Source of the DNA: Streptomyces sp. XM4193
Lineage (GTDB): Bacteria; Actinomycetota; Actinomycetes; Streptomycetales; Streptomycetaceae
Length of the DNA: 64,000 bases
NCBI RefSeq assembly: GCF_023072595.1
Contig: NZ_JALLGK010000005.1
Coordinates: 186,001 to 250,000, forward strand
Direction: 5' to 3'
Shown here piece after piece: positions 8,743 to 16,945 of the stretch; the first letter of the stretch is position 1, and each line of letters starts with the position of its first letter. The notes beneath the pieces were generated by a model. It was not told the origin of the DNA, ran no database searches, and worked only from the letters and a program-made list of their open reading frames with translations. Made by a program: the position numbers and the translations under genes.

Positions 8743-8934
8743 TCATGAAGTGCTACCTGCGCTGCTGCCGTTCTGCATCTGACGCTGAAGCACCTCCGCG
8801 CGCTCGTCCAACAGGCCCGTGCGGACGGGGGGTTGGTCCCGCTCGGACACCGACCGCACCCCATGCCTGTCCACCCGCTCGCGGTCGTATCCGCGCCGCG
8901 GGGGCGCGAATTCGGCAGCGAAGGTGTCACTCAT
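8743..8934 (-). CDS. small filP-like protein (63 aa), probable duplicated filP 5' end
   Basis: The ATG has its own ribosome binding site (CAGGAAGCCC). The protein begins MSDTFAAEFAPPRRGYDRER and aligns without gaps to the first ~55 residues of FilP: MSDT, RRGYDR..VD, then S.RD.....R...L..R.E.L...Q. It stops after 63 residues, so it keeps the DivIVA-like N-terminus and the first coiled-coil turns but not the rod. The leader is also similar: CGACAGGA..CCCATGAG.GACAC is shared with filP. It lies between scy and filP on the same strand. It could be a genuine micro-partner of Scy/FilP or a decaying duplicate; I cannot tell which without comparative data. Confidence 0.6.
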   Translation of the reverse strand: MSDTFAAEFAPPRRGYDRERVDRHGVRSVSERDQPPVRTGLLDERAEVLQRQMQNGSSAGSTS

Positions 8935-9066
8935 GGGCTTCCTGTCGGAGAGAGCGTTGAGGGCTTGGGAGAATCCTAGGGGGAGGGGCGGCGTGTCATC
9001 GAGCGGATGTCCGTTTGATGTGGAGAATGCTCGCTCTTTCGGGTGGCTGCGAGGTGACTGGCACAC

Positions 9067-12000
9067 TTACGAGCCCTTTCCACCCTTCGCCGGACGGCCG
9101 TTCTTTCCACCGCCGGCGCCCGCGCCGACGGCCTCGTCGCCCTCGGACTCGCGGTCCGCGCCCTTGCCGGACTTCTCCGCCGGGCCGCTCTTGGCGCCCA
9201 GATCGCCGCCCACGCCCAGCGATTCGAGCATCGCCTGGACGCGTGAGATCTCGGAGTTGATGTCCTCGCGGCGCCTGGCGAGCACGTCGAGTTCCTTGCG
9301 GCTCTGCTCGACGGTGCGCTCCGCCTCCTGCTCCGCCTCGTCGCGGATGCGCTGGGCCTCCGCGGCGGTCTCCGCACGCTTCTGCTCGGCCTCGTTGAGG
9401 AGTCCCTCGGCCTTCCGCACCGCTGCGATACGGATCTTGCCCGCCTCCGAACTCGCCTCCGAGAGCTGCTTCTCGGCCCGCTCCTTCGCCTCGGCGAGCT
9501 GCTCCTCGGCGGCCTTGACCAGCGCGTCGCAGCGCTCGCCGGCCGACTTCATCGCCTCGGCCGACTCCCGGCGCGCCCGGGAGTGCAGATCCTCGACCTC
9601 GCTCTCGGTGCGCTCGCGCAGCTCCTCGGCCCGCTCCCGGATCGCGGTGGCGTCCCGGCGGGCCTCCTCCAGCATGGTGTTGGAGTCCTCGCGGGCCCGC
9701 TCGACCAGCTCCGTACCGGCGGACCTCGCCTCGCGCTCCAGCCGCTCGGCCTCGTCGCGGGCGGCGCCGACCATCGAATCGGACTGCTTCTCGGAGGCGG
9801 CGACCGTCTTGAGCGCCTCCTCCTGCGCCCCGCTGACCAACTTGTCGGCCTGCTCCGCCGCTTCGGAGAGCTTGCGGGCGGAGTCCCGCCGCGCCTCGTC
9901 CCGCATCCGGTCGGCTTCCGACCGGGCCCGCTCCGCGTCGGCCTCGGCGCGCGCACGCTGCTCGGCCGCCTCCTCGATGGCCTCCGAAACGGTGCGCTCC
10001 GCAAGCGACTTGGCCGCCGCCGACTCCTCGTCGGCCTCGCGGCGCACCTTGAGCGCGGCCTGCTCGGCCGCCGACCGCTGCTCGGCGATCTCGGCCTCGG
10101 CCGCCTCGTGCAGCCCGGACACCGACTTCCGCACGGAGGCGGCGTGCTCCTCGGCGGCGGAGACCAACTCCGCGCCGCGGCGCTCGGCCTCCTCCACCAG
10201 CCGCGTCGCCTCGGCCTGCGCCTCCTCGACCCGCTTGTGCGCGGAGGACAGCAACTCCTCGCTCTGCTCCCGCGCCTGGGAACGCTCGCGATGCGCCTCC
10301 TCGCGCGCGTCGGCGAGCAGGTCGTCGGCCTCCCGGCGGCGCCGTGCCGCTTCCTCCTGGGCGTCGGAGAGCGCCTCGGCGGCCTCCGCGCCGGTCCGCT
10401 CCGCCGCCGCTGCCGCCTCGGTGCGGATGCGGTCCGCGGTGTCCTGCGCCTCGGCGCGCAGCTGCTCGGCCTCCGCCGCAGCCTCCGAACGCAGCCGTAC
10501 GGCCACCGACTCGCCCTCGGCACGGGCGGTGGAAGCGTCGGCCGCGGCCTCGGTGCGCAGCCGTTCGGCCTCCTCGGACGCCTGCTGCTGGAGGGTGCGT
10601 ACGCGCTCGGCGATCTCCGCGCGCTGGCGCTCCGTCTCGCTCCTGGCCTCCTCGCGCAGCCGCTCGGCCTCGGTGCGGGCCTCCCGCAGCGACTGCTCGG
10701 CCGCGGCGACCTTCGCCTCCGCGTCCTCGCGCAGCGCGGTGAGCTCCTCGGCGGTGCTCGTCCTGAGCTGCTCGGCGGCCTCCTCGGCCTCGGAGCGCAG
10801 CCGCTCGGCGGCCTCGGTCGCGTCCGTCCTGGTGCGGCCCGCGGCCTCCTCGGCCTCGGTGCGCAGCTGCTCGGCCTCGCTCCGGGCCCGCTCCAGCGCC
10901 TCCTCGGACTGCCGACGCAGGCTGGTGGCCCGCTCGATCGCCTCGGTGCGCACCCGCTCGCCGTCGGTGGTGGCCGCGCTGCGGGTCTCCTCCGCATCGG
11001 AGTTCGCCTGGCCGATCAGCTCCTCGGCCTGGCTCGCCGCCTCCTCGATCTGCTGGACGGCGTCCTTGCGCGCCTCGGCGCGGATCCGCTCGCCCTCCTC
11101 CACGGCCTCGGCGCGCAGTTGCTCGGCCTCGCCGCGCAACCGCCGTGCCTCCTCCTGGAGTTCGACCGTCTTGGCGCGGTACTCCTTGGTGTCCGCCTGG
11201 GCGGAACCCTTCAACTCCTCGGCCGTGTCGTGCGCTTCGGCGCGCAGCCGGTCGGCCTCCTCCTCGGCGTCCTTGCGCAGCCGCTCGGCGTCCTCGGAGG
11301 CGCTCCTGGTGGTGGCCCGGGCTTCCTCGGTCGCCTTGCTGACGATCTCCTCGGCCTTGCGCGCCGCCTCCGCCAACTGCGCGGCGGATTCCTCCGCGGA
11401 CTTGGTGCGACCGCTCTCCCGGGCCTCGGCGAGCAGCCGGTCGGCCTCGGTACGGGCGTCGACGAGCTTCTGCTCCGCCTCGCTCTTGAGGGTCTCGGCC
11501 TCCTTGGTGGCGTCGCCGACCATCCGCGCGACCTCGGCCTTGGCCGTGCGCACCCGCTGCTCGTTGGTCGACTCGGTGTCCGCCGCCTCCTTGGCGGCGG
11601 CGCTCCTGGCCTCCTCGACCAGACGCTCCGCCTCGGCCCGCGCCTCGCGCACGGACCGGTCCGCCTCCGCTATCCGCTCCTCGGCCCGGGACTTGAGGGC
11701 TGCCGACTCCTGGCGGGACGCCTCGGACTCCGAACTGGCCGACTGCCGCAGCTGATCCGCGTGCTCGGTGGCCTCCCGGGCCTGCTCCGAGGCGGCCTTG
11801 AGCAGCCGCTCGGCGTCCGCCCTGGCACGACGGATCACCGCGTCGGCCTCGGCGCGCGCGGTCTCGGACTCGCTCGCCAGCCGCTGCCTGGCCTGCTCGA
11901 CGAGCCGCTGGGCCTCCGCGCGGGCCTCGCTCAGCGACTGCTCGGCCTCGGTGCGGCTCTCCTCCACCAGCCGGCGGGCCTGCGACTCGCTGCGGGCGCG

Positions 12001-12456
12001 CAGTTGCTCGGCCCAGGCGACGTTCTCGTTGACGTGGGACTCGACGGTCGAACGGCGCTCGGCCAGCTCGTGGTCGAGCTGCTGGCGGCGCCGCACCGCC
12101 TCGCTGTGCAGCTCGGACTCCAGCCGGGAGCGCGCCTCCGACTCCTCCTGCTGCAGGCGCTGGGTCCGCAGACGTACGTCGTGCAGCTCGCGCTCGGCGT
12201 CGGCGCGCAGCTGCTCGGCCTGCAACTGGGCGTTGCGCAGCAGCTGTTCGGCCTGACTGGAGAGGTTGTCGTACCCGGCCGGGCGCGAGGCAAGGCTGCG
12301 CCGGGCCTCGTGCAGCTTGGCACGGAGCACTTCGACCTGATAGCCGAGGTCGTCGGCGTGGTCGACGGCCTTGTCCCGCTCCTTCTTCAGCCGCTCCATC
12401 TCGGCCTCGAAACGCGAGAGGTGGTCGTCAGCCTCGTAGCGGTCGTAGCCCCGCAC
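9067..12456 (-). CDS. scy: Scy, large coiled-coil polarity scaffold
   Basis: 1129 aa starting at GTG (MRGYDRYEADDHLSRFEAEM), the DivIVA-like N-terminus shared with FilP. Nearly the whole protein is a coiled coil rich in E, A, R, S, T and L, with a recurring pattern of the EAERLRxEAE type and no membrane segment. It ends in a Gly-rich disordered tail (AGGGKNGRPAKGGKGS). In S. coelicolor, Scy is the scaffold of the tip-organising centre, binding FilP, DivIVA and ParA. From memory the coelicolor protein is about 1326 aa, so this one would be roughly 200 residues shorter, plausibly from loss of repeats. The strong strand bias of the repeat creates two ~980-residue antisense open frames that are artefacts. 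Confidence 0.93.
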   Translation of the reverse strand: MRGYDRYEADDHLSRFEAEMERLKKERDKAVDHADDLGYQVEVLRAKLHEARRSLASRPAGYDNLSSQAEQLLRNAQLQAEQLRADAERELHDVRLRTQRLQQEESEARSRLESELHSEAVRRRQQLDHELAERRSTVESHVNENVAWAEQLRARSESQARRLVEESRTEAEQSLSEARAEAQRLVEQARQRLASESETARAEADAVIRRARADAERLLKAASEQAREATEHADQLRQSASSESEASRQESAALKSRAEERIAEADRSVREARAEAERLVEEARSAAAKEAADTESTNEQRVRTAKAEVARMVGDATKEAETLKSEAEQKLVDARTEADRLLAEARESGRTKSAEESAAQLAEAARKAEEIVSKATEEARATTRSASEDAERLRKDAEEEADRLRAEAHDTAEELKGSAQADTKEYRAKTVELQEEARRLRGEAEQLRAEAVEEGERIRAEARKDAVQQIEEAASQAEELIGQANSDAEETRSAATTDGERVRTEAIERATSLRRQSEEALERARSEAEQLRTEAEEAAGRTRTDATEAAERLRSEAEEAAEQLRTSTAEELTALREDAEAKVAAAEQSLREARTEAERLREEARSETERQRAEIAERVRTLQQQASEEAERLRTEAAADASTARAEGESVAVRLRSEAAAEAEQLRAEAQDTADRIRTEAAAAAERTGAEAAEALSDAQEEAARRRREADDLLADAREEAHRERSQAREQSEELLSSAHKRVEEAQAEATRLVEEAERRGAELVSAAEEHAASVRKSVSGLHEAAEAEIAEQRSAAEQAALKVRREADEESAAAKSLAERTVSEAIEEAAEQRARAEADAERARSEADRMRDEARRDSARKLSEAAEQADKLVSGAQEEALKTVAASEKQSDSMVGAARDEAERLEREARSAGTELVERAREDSNTMLEEARRDATAIRERAEELRERTESEVEDLHSRARRESAEAMKSAGERCDALVKAAEEQLAEAKERAEKQLSEASSEAGKIRIAAVRKAEGLLNEAEQKRAETAAEAQRIRDEAEQEAERTVEQSRKELDVLARRREDINSEISRVQAMLESLGVGGDLGAKSGPAEKSGKGADRESEGDEAVGAGAGGGKNGRPAKGGKGS

Positions 12457-12776
12457 TGCGCGGTCCCATCCGTCCCCTGGTCGACAAGGTGTGAACGTCC
12501 AGTCTTCCTGCTAGAAGCGTCGCCATCCCGAAGGATGTGAAGAACATCCCGGCGAGACGTTCCGAGGAAATGGTGTCAGATCATCGGCGGGAGGCGGAAC
12601 GGGTGTGGAGAGCCAGTTCGTGCCGTACGCCGCTTCGCCACTCTACCGATGTTCACGGCGACCGGTCGCGCCTTGTTCAGACCCGCGGCCGACCGGGACC
12701 CCACGGTGCACAAGGCGTAGTGGTACGGCCGCATTTGGCGACTGTCCGTCACGTTCCGTGCCGGATCGGACGTCTT
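12457..12776. other. scy upstream region
   Basis: 320 bases between scy (-) and the epimerase gene (-). It should hold the scy promoter. The only structure I see is a short dyad, GGATGT-5-ACATCC (12533-12549), which could be an operator. No small gene is supported. Confidence 0.4.
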
Positions 12777-13250
12777 TCACCGATCGGTCGCAGACCCGCT
12801 CCCGTGCTCGGGCTCCGCGGGCTGCTCCGCACCGGCCGAGGTCACCAGTTCGGTGAGGACCCCGTGGCAGTCCTTCGGATGCAGAAACGTGATCCGCGAA
12901 CCCATCGATCCCTTCCGCGGCTCGTCGTAGAGGACCCGTACGCCCTTGTCCCCGATGGACCGTGCGTCGCCGTCCACGTCGGCCGTGCCGAAGGCGATGT
13001 GGTGGACGCCCTCGCCGTTCTTCGCCAGCCACTTGCCGACCGCGGAGTCCTCGCGGACCGGCTCCAGCAGCTGGATCCAGGAGGCGCCGCCGTCGTCGGT
13101 GCCGTTGATCCTGAGCATGGCCTCGCGCACCCCCTGCTCCTCGTTCACCTCGCGGTGGAACACTTCGAAGCCGTAGGTCGCCCGGTAGAACTCCACGGTC
13201 CGGTCCAGGTCGTGGCAGGCGATCCCGATGTGGTCGATACGCGTCAGCAT
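12777..13250 (-). CDS. mce: methylmalonyl-CoA epimerase (VOC fold)
   Basis: 157 aa from the ATG at 13250 (MLTRIDHIGIACHDLDRTVEF). Metal ligands expected for the family are visible: H8 in DHIG, E in NEEQGVREAML, H in GEGVHHIAFG, and a C-terminal E in LTELV. It interconverts (R)- and (S)-methylmalonyl-CoA, linking propionyl-CoA carboxylation with the B12-dependent mutase. The frame extends 7 codons upstream (MHRCACP), but the conserved N-terminus starts at MLTRIDHIG. It is divergent from the thiolase gene and close to meaB, a consistent acyl-CoA setting. Confidence 0.93.
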   Translation of the reverse strand: MLTRIDHIGIACHDLDRTVEFYRATYGFEVFHREVNEEQGVREAMLRINGTDDGGASWIQLLEPVREDSAVGKWLAKNGEGVHHIAFGTADVDGDARSIGDKGVRVLYDEPRKGSMGSRITFLHPKDCHGVLTELVTSAGAEQPAEPEHGSGSATDR

Positions 13251-13320
13251 GGGACAAGCACATCGGTGCACGGCCGGTTGCGCAAGGTGCGCACGGTCAC
13301 ACCTCCAGAACGATGACCGC

Positions 13321-13338
13321 GCTCAGTACCGCTCAGTA
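13321..13338. promoter_or_regulatory. direct repeat GCTCAGTA x2 upstream of thiolase
   Basis: GCTCAGTA occurs at 13321-13328 and 13331-13338, exactly 10 bp (one helical turn) apart, 48 bases upstream of the thiolase ATG and in the promoter region shared with mce. A regulator site is possible; no known consensus is claimed. Confidence 0.35.
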
Positions 13339-13385
13339 AGCTGGAGGTTAACCCTCATTCACTTTTCCACCGAAGGGGCCTCGGC

Positions 13386-14588
13386 ATGAGTGGCACGACC
13401 GGCACCACCTCCGTGATCGTCGCGGGCGCGCGCACACCCATGGGACGTCTGCTCGGCTCGTTGAAGTCGTTCTCCGGTGCCGACCTCGGCGGCTTCGCGA
13501 TCAAGGCGGCCCTGGAGCGCGCCGGCGTCACCGGCGACCAGGTCGAGTACGTGATCATGGGCCAGGTCCTGCAGGCGGGCGCCGGCCAGATCCCGGCCCG
13601 CCAGGCGGCCGTCAAGGGCGGCATCCCGATGAACGTCCCGGCGCTGACGATCAACAAGGTCTGCCTCTCCGGGCTGGACGCCATCGCCCTCGCCGACCAG
13701 CTGATCCGCGCGGGCGAGTTCGACGTGGTCGTCGCGGGCGGCCAGGAGTCCATGACCAACGCCCCGCACCTGCTGCCCGGTTCGCGCGCCGGCCACAAGT
13801 ACGGCGCGATGGAGATGCTCGACTCCATGGCCCACGACGGGCTCACCGACTCCTTCGACGGAGTGCCCATGGGCGAGTCCACCGAGCAGCACAACACCCG
13901 CCTGGGCATCGGCCGCGAGGTGCAGGACGGCATCGCCGCCGCCTCCCACCAGCGCGCGGCCGCGGCCCGCAAGAACGGCCTCTTCGAGGCCGAGATCACC
14001 CCTGTGGAGGTCCCGCAGCGCAAGGGCGAGCCCGTGGTGGTTGCCGAGGACGAGGGCATCCGCGCCGACACCACCGTCGAGAGCCTCGCCAAGCTGCGCC
14101 CCGCCTTCGCCGCCGACGGCACCATCACCGCCGGCACCGCCTCCCAGATCTCCGACGGAGCCGCGGCCGTCGTGGTGATGAGCCGCGCCAGGGCCGAGGA
14201 GCTGGGCCTGGAGTGGATCGCCGAGATCGGCGCCCACGGCAACGTCGCCGGCCCGGACAACTCGTTGCAGTCCCAGCCCTCCAACGCGATCCTGCACGCC
14301 CTCGGCAAGGAGGGCGCCGAGGTCGCGGACCTGGACCTGATCGAGATCAACGAGGCGTTCGCGGCGGTGGCGCACCAGTCCACCAAGGACCTCGGCGTCA
14401 GCGAGGACCGGGTGAACGTCAACGGCGGCGCGATCGCACTCGGCCACCCCATCGGCATGTCCGGCGCCCGGCTCGTATTGCACCTGGCGCTGGAGCTGAA
14501 GCGGCGCGGCGGCGGACTGGGCGCGGCGGCACTGTGCGGCGGCGGCGGGCAGGGCGACGCCCTCCTCGTCCGCGTCCCGCGGGCCTGA
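13386..14588 (+). CDS. acetyl-CoA C-acetyltransferase (thiolase)
   Basis: 400 aa, typical for biosynthetic thiolases. Catalytic residues are visible: nucleophile C93 in NKVCLSG, H354 in GHPIG, and C384 in CGGGGQGDA. It condenses two acetyl-CoA to acetoacetyl-CoA (or the reverse), feeding butyryl-CoA metabolism and the ethylmalonyl-CoA route, fitting neighbours mce, meaB and icmA. The ATG has upstream GAAGGGG as ribosome binding site. A hairpin terminator follows at 14596-14623, so it is probably monocistronic. Confidence 0.94.
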   Translation: MSGTTGTTSVIVAGARTPMGRLLGSLKSFSGADLGGFAIKAALERAGVTGDQVEYVIMGQVLQAGAGQIPARQAAVKGGIPMNVPALTINKVCLSGLDAIALADQLIRAGEFDVVVAGGQESMTNAPHLLPGSRAGHKYGAMEMLDSMAHDGLTDSFDGVPMGESTEQHNTRLGIGREVQDGIAAASHQRAAAARKNGLFEAEITPVEVPQRKGEPVVVAEDEGIRADTTVESLAKLRPAFAADGTITAGTASQISDGAAAVVVMSRARAEELGLEWIAEIGAHGNVAGPDNSLQSQPSNAILHALGKEGAEVADLDLIEINEAFAAVAHQSTKDLGVSEDRVNVNGGAIALGHPIGMSGARLVLHLALELKRRGGGLGAAALCGGGGQGDALLVRVPRA

Positions 14589-14595
14589 CCCCGGC

Positions 14596-14623
14596 GGCGT
14601 ACGGGCCGGCCCGCCCGTACGCC
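14596..14623 (+). terminator. thiolase terminator
   Basis: Perfect 11-bp stem GGCGTACGGGC / GCCCGTACGCC (14596-14606 and 14613-14623) with a 6-base loop, 8 bases after the thiolase stop. Confidence 0.7.
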
Positions 14624-14893
14624 CGGTGCCGGCGCTTCCGCTCGCTCGGGGCGCCGGCGGTCGACGCTCGCGCTCGGGATGCGACGGCCGGGATCGCGGC
14701 GGCCCGGAACGTACGGGCCGGTCGAGGTGCGGCGCCCGGCGGTCCGGCGCGGCCCGCCGCCCGTCGCGGCGTCACCGGCTCACGCGACCGGCCGCCCGTA
14801 CCCTGCTCTCACCCAGAGGGTTGCGGGCGGTCCGCTGCGTACGGCCGCGGGCCCGGCGCCGCACCCCGCCCCGACGGCGAGGAGCAGGCGGCG
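14624..14893. other. intergenic region before meaB
   Basis: GC-rich spacer after the thiolase terminator (thiolase-meaB gap 305 bases in all). Frames running through it are not credible genes: no ribosome binding site and poor composition. It presumably contains the meaB promoter, which I cannot pinpoint. Confidence 0.4.
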
Positions 14894-15871
14894 ATGGCGG
14901 CGCAGCACACGGAGATCGCCCGGCTCGTGGAGCAGGCCCGTGCCGGGCGGCCCCGCGCCGTCGCCCGACTGATCACCCTGGTCGAGAACGCCTCGCCACT
15001 GCTGCGCGAGGTGATGGCCGCGCTCGCCCCGCACGGTGCGGGCGCCCACGTCGTCGGACTCACCGGTGCTCCGGGAGTGGGCAAGTCGACCACCACCTCG
15101 GCGCTCGTCTCCGCCTACCGGGCCACCGGCGCGCGGGTCGGAGTGCTGGCGGTCGACCCGTCCTCGCCGTTCTCCGGCGGCGCGCTGCTCGGCGACCGCA
15201 TCCGGATGTCCGAACACGTCGGCGACGCGGGCGTCTACATCCGCTCGATGGCGACCCGCGGCCACCTCGGCGGGCTCTCCCGCGCCGCTCCCCAGGCGAT
15301 CCGGGTGCTGGACGCGGCCGGCTGCGACGTGGTGCTGGTGGAGACGGTCGGCGTGGGCCAGTCCGAGGTCGACATCGCGGGCCTGGCGGACTCCTCGGTC
15401 GTGCTGCTGGCACCGGGGATGGGCGACGGGGTGCAGGCGGCGAAGGCGGGCATCCTGGAGATCGGCGACCTGTACGTCGTCAACAAGGCCGACCGCGAGG
15501 GCGCGGACGCCACCGTGCGGGAGCTGAACCACATGCTCGGCCTCGGCGAGGCCCGCGCACCGGGCGACTGGCGGCCGTCGATCCTGCGCACCGTCGCCAG
15601 CCGGTCCGAGGGCGTCCCCGAACTGGTGGCGGCACTCGACCGCCACCGGGAGTGGATGGCGGAGCACGGCGTACTGGCCGGACGGCGTCGGCGCCGCGCG
15701 GCCCGCGAACTGGAGTCGCTGGTGATCGCCGCGCTGCGGCAGCGCCTGGCGGAGCTGCCGTCGGGCGGCCGGTTGGAGTCCCTGGCCGAGGAGGTCACCG
15801 CCGGCAGACTCGACCCGTACACCGCGGCCGACCGGCTGCTCGACCGCGTCACCGCCGCACCGCCGGACTGA
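14894..15871 (+). CDS. meaB: MeaB/ArgK-family GTPase, chaperone of B12-dependent acyl-CoA mutases
   Basis: 325 aa from ATG at 14894, which has GGAG 9 bases upstream. G-protein motifs in order: Walker A GAPGVGKS (residues 58-65), DPSSPFSGGALLGDR (G2/switch I region), ETVGVGQSEVD (G3), and NKAD (G4). The C-terminal helical arm (REWMAEHGVL... to LLDRV) is the dimerisation segment of the family. MeaB proteins gate cofactor loading and protect methylmalonyl-CoA or isobutyryl-CoA mutase from inactivation. They were long misnamed ArgK/LAO transport kinase. icmA lies 13 kb downstream on the same strand. Confidence 0.93.
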   Translation: MAAQHTEIARLVEQARAGRPRAVARLITLVENASPLLREVMAALAPHGAGAHVVGLTGAPGVGKSTTTSALVSAYRATGARVGVLAVDPSSPFSGGALLGDRIRMSEHVGDAGVYIRSMATRGHLGGLSRAAPQAIRVLDAAGCDVVLVETVGVGQSEVDIAGLADSSVVLLAPGMGDGVQAAKAGILEIGDLYVVNKADREGADATVRELNHMLGLGEARAPGDWRPSILRTVASRSEGVPELVAALDRHREWMAEHGVLAGRRRRRAARELESLVIAALRQRLAELPSGGRLESLAEEVTAGRLDPYTAADRLLDRVTAAPPD

Positions 15872-15884
15872 ACGACGTACGGGC

Positions 15885-15936
15885 CGCCCCTCCGGCACCG
15901 CTCGTACGCGTGCGTACGGCTCGTGCGGGAGGGGCG
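15885..15936. terminator. bidirectional hairpin between meaB and the PepSY gene
   Basis: CGCCCCTCC (15885-15893) pairs with GGAGGGGCG (15928-15936); the inner sequence can also pair (GTACGC / GCGTAC). It lies between the convergent genes ending at 15871 and 15978. Confidence 0.6.
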
Positions 15937-15977
15937 ACCCGGCGGGCGTCGGACCTCAGGAGCGGAGCGCGAGACGA

Positions 15978-16168
15978 TCAGTCGTCGTCGCGGTCGTCCC
16001 GGTCGTCGTCCTTGTCGTCGCGGTCGTCGTCGCGGTCGTCCCGGTCGTCGTCCTTGTCGTCGCGGTCGTCGTCGCGGTCGTCCCGGTCATCGTCCCGGTC
16101 ATCGCGGTCGTCGTCGCGGTCGTCCCGGTCGTCGTCGCGGTCGTCGCGGTCGTCCCGGTCGTCGTCGT
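15978..16168. repeat. in-frame minisatellite coding the Asp/Arg tail
   Basis: Tandem array of GTCGTC/CGGTCGTC-type units (minus-strand sense Asp-Asp-Arg). A higher-order period of 42 bp is visible: CTTGTCGTCG recurs at 16011 and 16053. All unit lengths keep frame, so copy number can vary without breaking the gene. Confidence 0.8.
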
Positions 16169-16799
16169 GGACGGTGGCCTTGCCCGACTCGACGTTGACG
16201 TGCAGCTCCACATCGTCGTCGTCATCGCGGCCGTCGACCTTCTCGAAGTCGACCTTCCACACGGTGCCGCGCTTCTCCAGGTCGATCTCCTCGATCGTGC
16301 CGGGCACCCGCTCGTTGGCGATGCGTGCCGCGTCGGCCAGCGAGGTCTTGGCGTCCGCCAGTACGGCGCGGACCTGCTTGGCGGTCCGTTCGTTGCGGTC
16401 GTCGTCGTCATCGGCCCGGCTGGAGACGACCTCGCCGCCCTTCCTGGCGACGTCGACCTGGCGCCACTTGCCGTCCTCGGTGAGGATGTCGACCTCCCAG
16501 ACCCGGTCGTCGTCCTCCAGCTCCAGCTTGTGGGCGTGGCCCGGCTCGGCCTTCAGCGCCTGGCCGATTGCCTGCTCGGCGCTGATCCACGAACCGCCGC
16601 TGCCCTTGCCGTCCTTGCTCCCGCTGCGGTCGTCCCGGTCGTCCCGGTCGTCCGAACCGGCGTCGTCCGCACCGGCGTTGAGGGTACGGGACGCGGGCTT
16701 GCGGTCGTCGCCGTCGTCGGCGAAGGCGGTGCCCGCGAGCACCGCACCCCCCGCCACGCCCGCAGCGGCCAGGGTCGCGATGATGACGTTGCGCTTCAT
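15978..16799 (-). CDS. secreted PepSY-domain protein with Asp/Arg repeat tail
   Basis: 273 aa. Residues 1-27 are a Sec signal peptide (MKRNVIIATLAAAGVAGGAVLAGTAFA). Two PepSY-like modules follow, at about 65-120 (AIGQALKAEPGHAHKLELEDDDRVWEVDI) and 140-205 (ARIANERVPGTIEEIDLEKRGTVWKVDF). The last ~65 residues are an almost pure D/R/K repeat of the DDRDDDRDD type, encoded by an in-phase DNA repeat. Such an Asp-rich tail could bind Ca2+ or other cations at the cell surface (inference). The gene is divergent from an OmpR-type two-component system with shared CCTGAAG boxes between them, so it is probably that system's target. Start at ATG 16799 by the signal peptide. Confidence 0.85.
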   Translation of the reverse strand: MKRNVIIATLAAAGVAGGAVLAGTAFADDGDDRKPASRTLNAGADDAGSDDRDDRDDRSGSKDGKGSGGSWISAEQAIGQALKAEPGHAHKLELEDDDRVWEVDILTEDGKWRQVDVARKGGEVVSSRADDDDDRNERTAKQVRAVLADAKTSLADAARIANERVPGTIEEIDLEKRGTVWKVDFEKVDGRDDDDDVELHVNVESGKATVHDDDRDDRDDRDDDRDDRDDDRDDRDDDRDDRDDDRDDKDDDRDDRDDDRDDKDDDRDDRDDD

Positions 16800-16884
16800 G
16801 GTGTGCCTCCACAAGAGTCTCGCCCCCGAGCGGGGCTCCCGTCCGGCCTCGTCGACCGGACAGCACTCACACTGCCCGGTGCTG

Positions 16885-16927
16885 CCTGAAGGCTTCCTGA
16901 AGCAACCTGAAGAGGGCTTCAGGAAGC
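16885..16927. promoter_or_regulatory. CCTGAAG direct repeats, probable response-regulator box
   Basis: CCTGAAG occurs at 16885-16891, 16896-16902 and 16906-16912, i.e. 11 and 10 bp apart, the classical spacing for tandem OmpR/PhoB-family binding. In addition, GCTTCCTGAAG (16892-16902) and CTTCAGGAAGC (16917-16927) form a perfect 11-bp inverted repeat. The element lies 18 bases before the response-regulator start and 85 bases before the divergent PepSY gene start. It probably controls both (inference). Confidence 0.65.
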
Positions 16928-16945
16928 GTCTGCCACTCTTGCCCC

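Noticed and set aside
8819..12540. Two overlapping plus-strand frames of nearly 1000 codons opposite scy
   Set aside because: They are antisense shadows of a low-complexity GC-rich coiled-coil gene. Their products are Ser/Arg- or Leu/Gly-monotonous with no domain, while the minus strand gives a proper Scy.
14894..15871. ArgK / LAO transport kinase
   Set aside because: Historical misnomer; the full G-protein motif set and mutase-linked neighbours fit MeaB.
15978..16168. Regular short repeats that could be taken for a CRISPR array
   Set aside because: Units are contiguous without unique spacers and encode the Asp/Arg tail in frame; no cas genes nearby.
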